Shown one piece after another: positions 26,843-33,479 of a stretch of 64,000 nt of DNA. Location of the stretch: positions 124,001 through 188,000 of the forward strand of contig NZ_FYEE01000008.1 in NCBI RefSeq assembly GCF_900187645.1, in the 5' to 3' direction. Within the stretch, counting starts at the first letter, position 1; every line of letters starts with the position of its first letter. The notes under the pieces are model-generated. The model was not told the DNA's origin, did not search any database, and saw only the letters and a program-made list of their open reading frames with translations. Made by a program: the position numbers and the translations under genes. Source of the DNA: Pseudomonas sp. Irchel 3E20. Lineage in GTDB: Bacteria > Pseudomonadota > Gammaproteobacteria > Pseudomonadales > Pseudomonadaceae.

Positions 26843-27666
26843 GCGAGCACAGCATGGACAAACCGACCCCCAACCCCTGGCTGCCACTGCGCACCCTGAC
26901 GCCTGCGCGCATCGCCCTGGGCCGCACCGGCACCAGCATGCCCACCGGCGCGCAACTGGATTTCCAGTACGCCCACGCCCAGGCCCGCGATGCGGTGCAC
27001 CTGGCCTTCGACCACGGCGAACTGAGCCGCCAATTGGCCGAGCGTGGCCGCGACAGCCTACTGCTGCACAGCGCCGCGCCCGACCGCCACAGCTACCTGC
27101 AACGCCCCGACCTGGGGCGGCGCCTGAGCGATGAGTCGGCGCACACCCTGCGCGAACACGCCCAGGCCTACCCCGGCGGGGTGGATTTGGTGGTGGTGGT
27201 GGCCGACGGTTTGTCGGCACTGGCAGTGCATCGCCATACCCTGCCGTTCCTCACGCGCCTGGAAGAACAAGCCGCCAGTGATGGCTGGACAATCGCCCCA
27301 GTGATACTGGTGCAACAGGGCCGCGTGGCCGTGGCCGACGAAATCGGTGAACTGCTGGGGGCGAAAATGACCGTGATCCTCATCGGCGAACGCCCCGGCC
27401 TCAGTTCCCCGGACAGCCTGGGGCTGTATTTCACCTACAACCCCAAGGTCGGCCTGACCGACGCCTACCGCAATTGCATCTCTAACGTGCGCCTCGAAGG
27501 CCTGAGCTACGGCATGGCCGCCCACCGCTTGCTCTACCTGATGCGCGAGGCCTGCCGGCGCCAACTGTCGGGGGTCAACCTCAAGGACGAAGCCCAGGTG
27601 CACACACTTGAAAGCGATTCCACGGGCAATCCAGGCAATTTCCTACTCGGTCCACAGAATGACTGA
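26839..27666 (+). CDS. eutC: Ethanolamine ammonia-lyase small subunit
   Basis: 275-residue small subunit that completes the cobalamin-binding site of ammonia-lyase. Signatures: LRTLTPARIALGRTGTSMPT, DLVVVVADGLSALAVHRH, MTVILIGERPGLSSPDSLGLYFTYNP and NCISNVR. The ATG overlaps the eutB stop (ATGA), which is the reason for preferring this start over the longer open frame that begins inside eutB. Confidence 0.96.
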   Translation: MSEHSMDKPTPNPWLPLRTLTPARIALGRTGTSMPTGAQLDFQYAHAQARDAVHLAFDHGELSRQLAERGRDSLLLHSAAPDRHSYLQRPDLGRRLSDESAHTLREHAQAYPGGVDLVVVVADGLSALAVHRHTLPFLTRLEEQAASDGWTIAPVILVQQGRVAVADEIGELLGAKMTVILIGERPGLSSPDSLGLYFTYNPKVGLTDAYRNCISNVRLEGLSYGMAAHRLLYLMREACRRQLSGVNLKDEAQVHTLESDSTGNPGNFLLGPQND

Positions 27667-27753
27667 ACGGTACTGCGATTGCGCTTTTGCCATGGTTTAG
27701 GCAGCATCAAGCCACTACTCGCCGTTACTCCCACAAGCAGTTGAGGCCCCCTC

Positions 27754-28206
27754 ATGCGGATTACCCAAGCGACCCTCGAACACCTGGACCTGTTGACCCC
27801 TCTGTTCGTCAAGTACCGCGAGTTCTATGGCGCTCTGGCCTATCCGGATTCCTCCCGGGCCTTCCTGGAAAAGCGCCTGCGGCGCAAGGAATCGGTGATC
27901 TACCTGGCCCTGGGCGATGACGGCAAACTCATGGGCTTTTGCCAGCTCTACCCGAGTTTCTCGTCCCTGTCCCTCAAGCGCGTGTGGATCCTCAACGACA
28001 TCTACGTCGCCGAAGATGCCCGCCGCCAATTGGTCGCCGATAACCTGATCCGCACGGCCAAGAAAATGGCCAAGGAAACCAACGCCGTGCGCATGCGGGT
28101 GTCCACCAGCAGCGACAACGAGGTGGCGCAGAAAACCTACGAATCCATCGGTTTTCGCGAAGACAGCGAGTTCAAGAACTACGTTCTGCCCATCAGCGAC
28201 GAATAA
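27754..28206 (+). CDS. GNAT-family N-acetyltransferase
   Basis: 150-residue GNAT protein. The acetyl-CoA pyrophosphate-binding segment is DIYVAEDARRQLVADNLIRTAKKMAKE (between the usual beta4 and alpha3), and the C-terminal half has ETNAVRMRVSTSSDNEVAQKTYESIGF, the usual late motif. The substrate is not known. It follows eutC by 87 bases and ends in a GC-rich stem-loop, so it is probably a separate transcript. Confidence 0.9.
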   Translation: MRITQATLEHLDLLTPLFVKYREFYGALAYPDSSRAFLEKRLRRKESVIYLALGDDGKLMGFCQLYPSFSSLSLKRVWILNDIYVAEDARRQLVADNLIRTAKKMAKETNAVRMRVSTSSDNEVAQKTYESIGFREDSEFKNYVLPISDE

Positions 28207-28217
28207 ACCCCGCACAA

Positions 28218-28236
28218 GGGGGCGCCGCCCGCCCCC
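28218..28236 (+). terminator. GC-rich stem-loop after the GNAT gene
   Basis: Seven-base arms GGGGGCG / CGCCCCC with a 5-base loop, 12 bases after the stop. No U-run follows, so confidence is moderate. Confidence 0.45.
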
Positions 28237-28293
28237 AATGCCACCGAGACATCCCCCGCTACAAAACCACCACGCACAGCCCTCCCATGTCCG

Positions 28294-28299
28294 TATAAT
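28294..28299 (+). promoter_or_regulatory. -10 box (TATAAT) upstream of dedA
   Basis: A consensus TATAAT lies about 100 bases before the dedA start in otherwise non-coding DNA. No good -35 is visible at 17 bases, so this is a partial promoter call. The long leader contains GC-rich inverted segments. Confidence 0.45.
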
Positions 28300-28396
28300 G
28301 CGGGCCTTTTCCGCTTGTAAGAAAACCTACACAGCCGTGTAGCTCATCGCTCTAGCACGGGCCAGCCGAGTCGGGCCGTCACCACAGGTGCCTTCC

Positions 28397-29053
28397 ATGG
28401 ATTTCAACCCGCTCGACCTTATCCTGCATCTCGATGTGTACCTCGACCTGCTGGTAACCAACTACGGGCCATGGATCTACGCCATCCTGTTTTTGGTGAT
28501 CTTCTGCGAGACCGGCCTAGTGGTGATGCCCTTCCTGCCAGGTGACTCGCTGCTGTTCATCGCGGGCGCCGTGGCGGCGGGTGGCGGCATGGACCCGGTA
28601 TTGCTAGCGGGCCTGTTGATGCTGGCAGCGATATTGGGTGACAGCACCAACTACGTGATCGGGCGAACGGCCGGGGAACGGCTGTTCAGCAACCCCAATT
28701 CAAAAATCTTCCGCCGCGACTACCTGCAACAAACCCACGACTTCTACGACAAGCACGGCGGCAAAACCGTGACCCTGGCGCGCTTCCTGCCAATCATCCG
28801 CACCTTCGCGCCCTTCGTCGCCGGCGTGGCGAAAATGCCCTACCCACGCTTCTTTGCCTTCAGCGTGTTCGGCACCATCCTCTGGGTTGGCGGCCTGGTG
28901 ACCCTGGGCTACTTCTTCGGCAACGTGCCGTTCATCAAGAAGAACCTCTCGCTGCTGGTGGTGGGCATCATTCTCCTGTCGTTGCTGCCGATGATTATCG
29001 GCGTGGTGCGCAGCCGCCTCGCCCGCTCGGCCTCCAAAACCCAGCCGCGCTGA
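28397..29053 (+). CDS. DedA-family membrane protein
   Basis: 218-residue inner-membrane protein with the DedA motifs FCETGLVVMPFLPGDSLLF (first half, acidic residue plus loop) and RFLPIIRTFAPFVAGVAKMPY (second half, conserved arginines). Family members take part in undecaprenyl-phosphate or phospholipid translocation and membrane-potential homeostasis. Start set at the ATG of MDFNPLDL, with an AGGTG ribosome-binding site; a GTG three codons earlier is also possible. It is the second DedA domain in the window. Confidence 0.9.
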   Translation: MDFNPLDLILHLDVYLDLLVTNYGPWIYAILFLVIFCETGLVVMPFLPGDSLLFIAGAVAAGGGMDPVLLAGLLMLAAILGDSTNYVIGRTAGERLFSNPNSKIFRRDYLQQTHDFYDKHGGKTVTLARFLPIIRTFAPFVAGVAKMPYPRFFAFSVFGTILWVGGLVTLGYFFGNVPFIKKNLSLLVVGIILLSLLPMIIGVVRSRLARSASKTQPR

Positions 29054-29057
29054 CACC

Positions 29058-29870
29058 ATGTGGTCGCTGCGCGCCTGGCGCCGTCAACGCACCCTCGCCA
29101 AGCACCCCGTTGCCGACGAAACCTGGCAGCGGGTGCGCCATCACCTGAGTTTTCTTGACGGCTTGAGCGAGGCCGAGGACCAGTGGCTGCGCGAGGCCAG
29201 CGTGTTGTTCCTGGAGGAAAAGCACCTGACCACCCTGCCCGGCGTCGAGCTACACCAAGAGCAGCGCCTGCTGCTGGCCGCCCAGGCCCAGTTGCCGCTG
29301 CTGCACCTGGGGGACTTGCCCTGGTACCGCGGCTTCCACGAAATCGTGCTCTACCCGGACGACTTCCTCAGCCCCCAGCGCCATCGCGACGCCAGCGGCG
29401 TGGAACACGAATGGGACGGCGAGCACAGCGGCGAAGCCTGGCAACAGGGGCCGATCATCCTCGCCTGGCCAGGCGTGGAGGCCAGCGGCGGCTGGGAAGG
29501 CTATAACCTGGTGATCCACGAACTGGCGCACAAACTCGACATGCTCAACGGCGACGCTAATGGCCTGCCGCCACTGCACAGCGACATGCGCGTCAGCGAC
29601 TGGGCCAGCGTCATGCAGCACGCCTACGACGACCTCAACCGCCAGTTGGACCACAACCCCGACGCCCCGACCGCCATCGACCCCTACGCCGCAGAAAACC
29701 CCGCCGAGTTCTTCGCCGTCACCAGCGAATACTTCTTCAGCGCCCCCGACCTACTCGCCGACGCTTACCCGCAGGTCTATGAGCAACTGCGCCTGTTCTA
29801 CCGCCAGGACCCACTGGCCAGGCTCAAACAACTGCAGGCCAGCCATCCGGCCTACGCCGCACACGACTAA
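29058..29870 (+). CDS. mtfA: Zinc-dependent peptidase of the MtfA family (M90)
   Basis: 270-residue cytosolic metallopeptidase-like protein. The zinc site HELAHKLD (HExxH) is followed by the family glutamate in ENPAEFFAVTSEYFF. In enterobacteria MtfA is titrated by the glucose-repressor Mlc; whether that holds in Pseudomonas is unknown. It starts 4 bases after dedA, so the two are probably co-transcribed. Confidence 0.9.
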   Translation: MWSLRAWRRQRTLAKHPVADETWQRVRHHLSFLDGLSEAEDQWLREASVLFLEEKHLTTLPGVELHQEQRLLLAAQAQLPLLHLGDLPWYRGFHEIVLYPDDFLSPQRHRDASGVEHEWDGEHSGEAWQQGPIILAWPGVEASGGWEGYNLVIHELAHKLDMLNGDANGLPPLHSDMRVSDWASVMQHAYDDLNRQLDHNPDAPTAIDPYAAENPAEFFAVTSEYFFSAPDLLADAYPQVYEQLRLFYRQDPLARLKQLQASHPAYAAHD

Positions 29871-29915
29871 GGTCTACACGACCTCTGGTACGTGGCAAGG
29901 CCTTGAGAATATGCC

Positions 29916-29921
29916 TATAAT
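29916..29921 (+). promoter_or_regulatory. -10 box (TATAAT) of the ppa promoter
   Basis: TATAAT 60 bases before ppa, with only a weak upstream -35 (TGGCAA). A highly expressed housekeeping gene such as ppa normally has its own promoter, and this is the best candidate. Confidence 0.5.
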
Positions 29922-29981
29922 CGCCGCCACTTTTTGGCCAATCCGGCCGAGTCAATCGGCCAACCACGGGGGCATCGCCCA

Positions 29982-30509
29982 ATGAGCTACAGCAAGATTC
30001 CGGCTGGCAAAGACCTGCCGAACGACATCTACGTCGCCATCGAAATTCCGGCAAACCACGCGCCGATCAAATACGAAATCGACAAAGACAGCGACTGCCT
30101 GTTCGTTGACCGTTTCATGGCCACCCCCATGTTCTACCCGGCCAACTACGGCTTCATCCCCAACACCCTGGCTGACGACGGCGACCCCCTCGACGTACTG
30201 GTCGTGACCCCGTACCCGGTTGCGCCAGGCTCGGTCATCCGCGCCCGCCCGGTCGGCATCCTGCACATGACCGACGACGGTGGTGGCGATGCCAAAGTCA
30301 TCGCAGTCCCGCACGACAAACTGTCCCAACTGTACGTGGACGTGAAGGAATACACCGATCTGCCAGCCCTGCTGCTGGAACAGATCAAGCACTTCTTCGA
30401 GAACTACAAAGACCTCGAAAAAGGCAAATGGGTGAAGATCGACGGTTGGGGCGACGCCGAAGCCGCCCGCACCGAGATCCTGAAATCGGTTGCCGCCTAC
30501 AAAGGCTGA
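29982..30509 (+). CDS. ppa: Inorganic pyrophosphatase
   Basis: Family I pyrophosphatase, 175 residues, which hydrolyses PPi released by biosynthesis. The signature DGDPLDVLVVTPYPV contains the metal-binding aspartates; EIPANHAPIKYEIDKDSD and FYPANYGFIPNTL are also typical. Start at MSYSKIPAGK. A perfect intrinsic terminator follows. Confidence 0.97.
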   Translation: MSYSKIPAGKDLPNDIYVAIEIPANHAPIKYEIDKDSDCLFVDRFMATPMFYPANYGFIPNTLADDGDPLDVLVVTPYPVAPGSVIRARPVGILHMTDDGGGDAKVIAVPHDKLSQLYVDVKEYTDLPALLLEQIKHFFENYKDLEKGKWVKIDGWGDAEAARTEILKSVAAYKG

Positions 30510-30527
30510 ACCCGACATCAGCCCCCC

Positions 30528-30557
30528 AAAAAACCCCGCTAGCCGGGGTTTTTTTAT
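30528..30557 (+). terminator. Intrinsic terminator of ppa
   Basis: A-rich flank, arms CCCCG / CGGGG around CTAGC, then seven Ts, starting about 20 bases after the ppa stop. This is a textbook rho-independent terminator. Confidence 0.9.
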
Positions 30558-30593
30558 GGCCGCGCGAATCGCCGCACACTCAAATGTTTAATA

Positions 30594-30703
30594 TTTAAGT
30601 ACATGTCGTACTAAACGTTTATTTCACATTGAAACAATAAAAAACAACCTGCAAAACACCCAATGAAACTTATAAAAAATGAACGCTTTGTTTATTTAAA
30701 CAA
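30594..30703. promoter_or_regulatory. Two palindromes upstream of the S24 repressor (operators?)
   Basis: AGTAC-ATGTC-GTACT, with near-symmetric flanks, spans 30594-30615. TTGTTTA-TT-TAAACAA, perfect, spans 30688-30703. Both lie in AT-rich DNA before the repressor gene. Repressors of this class commonly bind such dyads to control themselves. Binding is inferred. Confidence 0.45.
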
Positions 30704-30731
30704 CTATCGCTCATCAGTAAACTCCGTGTTT

Positions 30732-31460
30732 ATGAAGAAATCAGCCGGCGACCGTTTCAAAGCTCTGCTCAAAGAAGTGGGTATCAGGCCCTCGGACTTC
30801 GCGAAGTTTTGCAACACCAGACCCCAAGACGTAAACAACTGGTACATCCGTGGTGTGCCCTACCGGCGCATGGACGAAATAGCCTCGCTGTTGTCCGTCA
30901 ATAGCGCCTGGCTACGTACTGGCGAGGGCCCTAAGTACCCACGTAAACAACAGCAAACCGACAAGCCCACCGAAGTTAAGGAAACTCACCACAACTTCGT
31001 TCAAACACCTGACATTGAAATTCCTCTTTATAAAGAAGTCGCCACCCACGCCGACACCCAACAAACCCGTATCGTGGAAATACCCGGCCAGGGCATACGC
31101 TTGCCCCGACATGACCTCGAACTCTTGGACATTGATCCGGCACAAGCCATTTGCGTACACATGATCGGCAACAGCATGGAAGAACTCATCCAGGACGGCT
31201 CCATCCTCGCCATTGACCGCGGCCTCACACAAATCGTCGACGGTGAAATCTACGCCGTTGAATGCGACGGCATCCTGCGCATCCGCTACCTGCACCGCCA
31301 GCCCAGCGGCGCCGTACGCCTGCGCAGCCACAACAGCACCGACTACCCAGACGAAATCTTCAGCGCCGAACAACTTCAGGCGCAAAACATCCGGATCCTG
31401 GGTTGGGTGTTCTGGTGGTCGACCCTGAATAAACGCCGCCCACTGCTGCATTTCGAATAA
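30732..31460 (+). CDS. LexA/cI-like transcriptional repressor (HTH + S24 peptidase)
   Basis: 242 residues from MKKSAGDRF. An N-terminal helix-turn-helix (about residues 8-60, VGIRPSDFAKFCNTRPQDVNNW) is joined to a C-terminal S24 LexA-type domain. The latter has the IGNSMEELIQDGSILAIDRG segment with the nucleophile serine and the later VDGEIYAVECDGILRIRYL with the catalytic lysine region less obvious. Such repressors are inactivated by RecA-stimulated self-cleavage and usually control prophage or pyocin genes, but none is adjacent here. Neither possible start (30663 or 30732) has a good ribosome-binding site. Confidence 0.8.
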   Translation: MKKSAGDRFKALLKEVGIRPSDFAKFCNTRPQDVNNWYIRGVPYRRMDEIASLLSVNSAWLRTGEGPKYPRKQQQTDKPTEVKETHHNFVQTPDIEIPLYKEVATHADTQQTRIVEIPGQGIRLPRHDLELLDIDPAQAICVHMIGNSMEELIQDGSILAIDRGLTQIVDGEIYAVECDGILRIRYLHRQPSGAVRLRSHNSTDYPDEIFSAEQLQAQNIRILGWVFWWSTLNKRRPLLHFE

Positions 31461-31690
31461 CCCACAAAGCCCCTTTGCACTGGGAATTTGCGAGAAATAT
31501 CAGTATGCTGCGCCCCACATTCGCGCATCGCCCCCCTCAAAAGGGCCAGAGCGCCCGACGCGGCAGATGATTTTCTCGCCAAGTCCCACAGCCGGACGCA
31601 AGAGCCGGGTGTACGTTTTGAAGGCTGGCGCGGTTTACCAAAAATAAGCCAAGCCAGTCCCCGAGAAGCCGGCCACAAGCCGGCTTTTTA
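31461..31690 (+). other. Gene-poor region ending in a strong terminator (possible small RNA)
   Basis: Between the S24 gene and the sigma-factor gene. A -10-like TATGCT (31504-31509) is followed by about 160 bases without a convincing gene, then an intrinsic terminator at 31666-31689. A 67-codon open frame here looks accidental. The layout (promoter-like box, non-coding stretch, terminator) would suit a small RNA, but the terminator could equally belong to the S24 gene. No known RNA family is recognised. Confidence 0.3.
31666..31689 (+). terminator. Intrinsic terminator
   Basis: Perfect 8-base arms AAGCCGGC / GCCGGCTT around CACAA, ending in TTTTT. It insulates the downstream iron-regulated locus from upstream transcription. 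Confidence 0.85.
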
Positions 31691-31754
31691 ACGCCCGCAA
31701 AAAACCAACCCCGTAAAAAAACAAAGACCTTTCCCACACGACTTTCCCTGGCTT

Positions 31755-31773
31755 AATGAGAAGAAGTCTCATT
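31755..31773 (+). promoter_or_regulatory. Fur box at the sigma-factor promoter
   Basis: AATGAGA-AGAAG-TCTCATT is a 19-base dyad with perfect 7-base arms, the size and base pattern of a Fur site. It overlaps a TATACT -10 box (31773-31778) and lies 45 bases before the sigma-factor gene. Iron-dependent repression of the whole locus is inferred. Confidence 0.75.
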
Positions 31774-31817
31774 ATACTCTGCACCCCGGTTCTGCCCGAG
31801 CATAGGAAAGTGCTGCC

Positions 31818-32306
31818 GTGCTGGAAAAACTGTTCATCCAACATTCGCCCTCCCTGCATCGCTACCTTCTGCGTAAAAAGTGCACGCCCAGCCTGGCGTC
31901 GGACCTGGTGCAGGAGACGTTTTTGCGGATTGCGCAGTTGGAAAACTTCGAGCGCATTCTGGGCAGCCCTTCCTACCTGTTTCGGGTCGCGCACAATTTG
32001 TTGATCGATCACCATCGCCGTTATGGCGAAAAGCGCTTCGATAACGACGCCGAACATTTTTTAGGCACCTTGGTGGACGAAGTCAGTTGCCCTGAATCCC
32101 AGGCCTTGGGCGCCCTGGAGCTGGAGCATCTAGAGAACCTGTTGGCGCGGTTACCGCAGCGCACGCGGGATGTGTTCATGCTGTGCCGGGTCGAGGGCAT
32201 GACGTATAAGGAAGCCGCGCACTATTTACGGATTTCCACCAGCTCTGTACAAAAGCACATGGCTACGGCACTGGCGAAGATGGGCCGGGCCCTCGATCCG
32301 GGTTAG
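31818..32306 (+). CDS. FecI-like ECF sigma factor
   Basis: 162-residue iron-starvation sigma factor. Region 2 is FIQHSPSLHRYLLRKKCTPSLASDLVQETFLRI followed by the -10-binding segment; region 4 has LPQRTRDVFMLCRVEGMTYKEAAHYLRISTSSVQKHMATAL. GTG start with AGGAAAG seven bases upstream. Followed by a FecR-like gene and a TonB-dependent transducer, the standard cell-surface signalling trio. Preceded by a Fur box. Its expected target is the receptor-hemophore-Slam operon downstream. Confidence 0.93.
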   Translation: MLEKLFIQHSPSLHRYLLRKKCTPSLASDLVQETFLRIAQLENFERILGSPSYLFRVAHNLLIDHHRRYGEKRFDNDAEHFLGTLVDEVSCPESQALGALELEHLENLLARLPQRTRDVFMLCRVEGMTYKEAAHYLRISTSSVQKHMATALAKMGRALDPG

Positions 32307-32355
32307 GCCACGGCCCCGGACACTATAAAAAGCCAGAAGGTAACCAGACCCCACC

Positions 32356-33351
32356 GTGAATGTTTCTCCACAGCCTATCGATCCGGTTGAGCGCAAGGCT
32401 GCCGACTGGGTGCTGCGTCATCGCCAGGGGCAGCTTTCGGCGCGTGAGCAACAAGCCTTTCGCCGCTGGCTGGCGGCCGACCCTGCACATGCGGCCGCCG
32501 CCGAGCGCGCCGACCGTGCCTGGCAGGCCACCGGCCAACTCAAACAGCGCCCAGGTTATGTGCGGCCGCCGCGCCCCTCCGGCCCCGGTGCCTGGTTGCA
32601 AAGCCTGCTGCACGCGCCGCTGCTCACCGGCAGCGGCATGGCGGCGCTGGCCTTGGGTTGCTGGCTGCTGCTGGCCCCGCCCTTCTGGGTGCAATCGTTG
32701 GGCAGCGACTACCACACCGGTTTCGGCGAAACCCGCCAGATCACCTTGGCCGACGGTAGCCAGGTGGAACTGGGCAGCCGCAGCCTGTTGACCCTCGCCT
32801 ACGACGAGCAGACCCGCTTGGTGCGCCTGACCCACGGCGAGGCAGTATTCACCCCCGCGCCCGTCACTGAGCAGGAGCGCCGCCCCTTTACCGTGCAGGC
32901 CCCCGGCGCCACCATCACCGCCCGCGGCACCCGTTACCTGGTGGGCGTTGGTGCAGATCGCGACGGCTGGGTCGGCGTTTTGCAGCACCGGGTTGAGGTC
33001 AACCTGGTGCATCACGAACTGGACGACATGGCCGCTTGCGCGCTGCTGGAACAGGGCAACAGCCTGCGCTTCGGCCCGAAGCAAGGCCTGGTGCCCCTGG
33101 CTGTCAGCCCCGAAGAACTGGCCAGTTGGCAGGACGGGCGCCTGGTGCTGCGCCGCGAAACCCTGGCCGATGCCGCCGTGCGCATCAACCGCTATCGCCC
33201 AGGCCTGGTGTTGGTCAAGGGTGAGGCGCTGCGCAATGTGCGGGTCAGCGCGGTGATGCGCCTGGACAACCTCGACGACGCCCTCAAACACCTGGCCGTC
33301 CAGGCCCGCGCGCGCATTATCGAACTGCCCGGGCTGACGCTGATCTACTGA
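32356..33351 (+). CDS. FecR-like anti-sigma / signal transducer
   Basis: 331 residues. The N-terminal DUF4880 anti-sigma domain (about residues 8-55, ERKAADWVLRHRQGQLSAREQQAFRRWLAADPAH) faces the cytoplasm. A single membrane helix follows at about 90-110 (MAALALGCWLLLAPPFW). The periplasmic FecR domain (ITLADGSQVELGSRSLLTL ... TARGTRYLVGV) and a C-terminal STN-like end (VRVSAVMRLDNLDDALKHLAVQ) complete it. It relays ligand occupancy of the outer-membrane transducer to the sigma factor. Confidence 0.93.
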   Translation: MNVSPQPIDPVERKAADWVLRHRQGQLSAREQQAFRRWLAADPAHAAAAERADRAWQATGQLKQRPGYVRPPRPSGPGAWLQSLLHAPLLTGSGMAALALGCWLLLAPPFWVQSLGSDYHTGFGETRQITLADGSQVELGSRSLLTLAYDEQTRLVRLTHGEAVFTPAPVTEQERRPFTVQAPGATITARGTRYLVGVGADRDGWVGVLQHRVEVNLVHHELDDMAACALLEQGNSLRFGPKQGLVPLAVSPEELASWQDGRLVLRRETLADAAVRINRYRPGLVLVKGEALRNVRVSAVMRLDNLDDALKHLAVQARARIIELPGLTLIY

Positions 33352-33392
33352 GCCGCCGCGTTAAAAAAACAAAAACGCATATAAATCATCGC

Positions 33393-33415
33393 AGATAGAT
33401 CATATCGATCTATCT
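33393..33415 (+). other. Inverted repeat upstream of the receptor gene
   Basis: Nine-base perfect arms AGATAGATC / GATCTATCT around ATATC, in the AT-rich gap between the FecR gene and the receptor, followed by CGTTTT. It could be a weak terminator for the fecIR transcript or a regulator site. Confidence 0.45.
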
Positions 33416-33439
33416 CGTTTTGCCCGCTCGCGCGTTTCT

Positions 33440-33472
33440 ACTAGATGTAAATCAATCTTATTTGTATCTAGT
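33440..33472 (+). promoter_or_regulatory. RNA hairpin abutting the receptor ribosome-binding site
   Basis: A 13-base stem (ACTAGATGTAAAT with ATTTGTATCTAGT, two pairs being G-U wobbles that work only in RNA) with a 7-base loop ends directly before the GAGG ribosome-binding site of the receptor. The wobble pairs hint that structure is kept at RNA level. It may tune translation or mRNA stability. Confidence 0.45.
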
Positions 33473-33479
33473 GAGGCCG

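Noticed and set aside
31488..31691. 67-codon open frame
   Set aside because: No good ribosome-binding site, ends within the terminator hairpin, and the sequence is not protein-like.
33381..33420. PvdS/FecI-type promoter (TAAAT ... CGT) before the receptor
   Set aside because: TAAAT and CG(T) elements are present but the spacing is 19 or 29 bases, not 16-17, so I cannot assign a sigma-factor promoter by eye.
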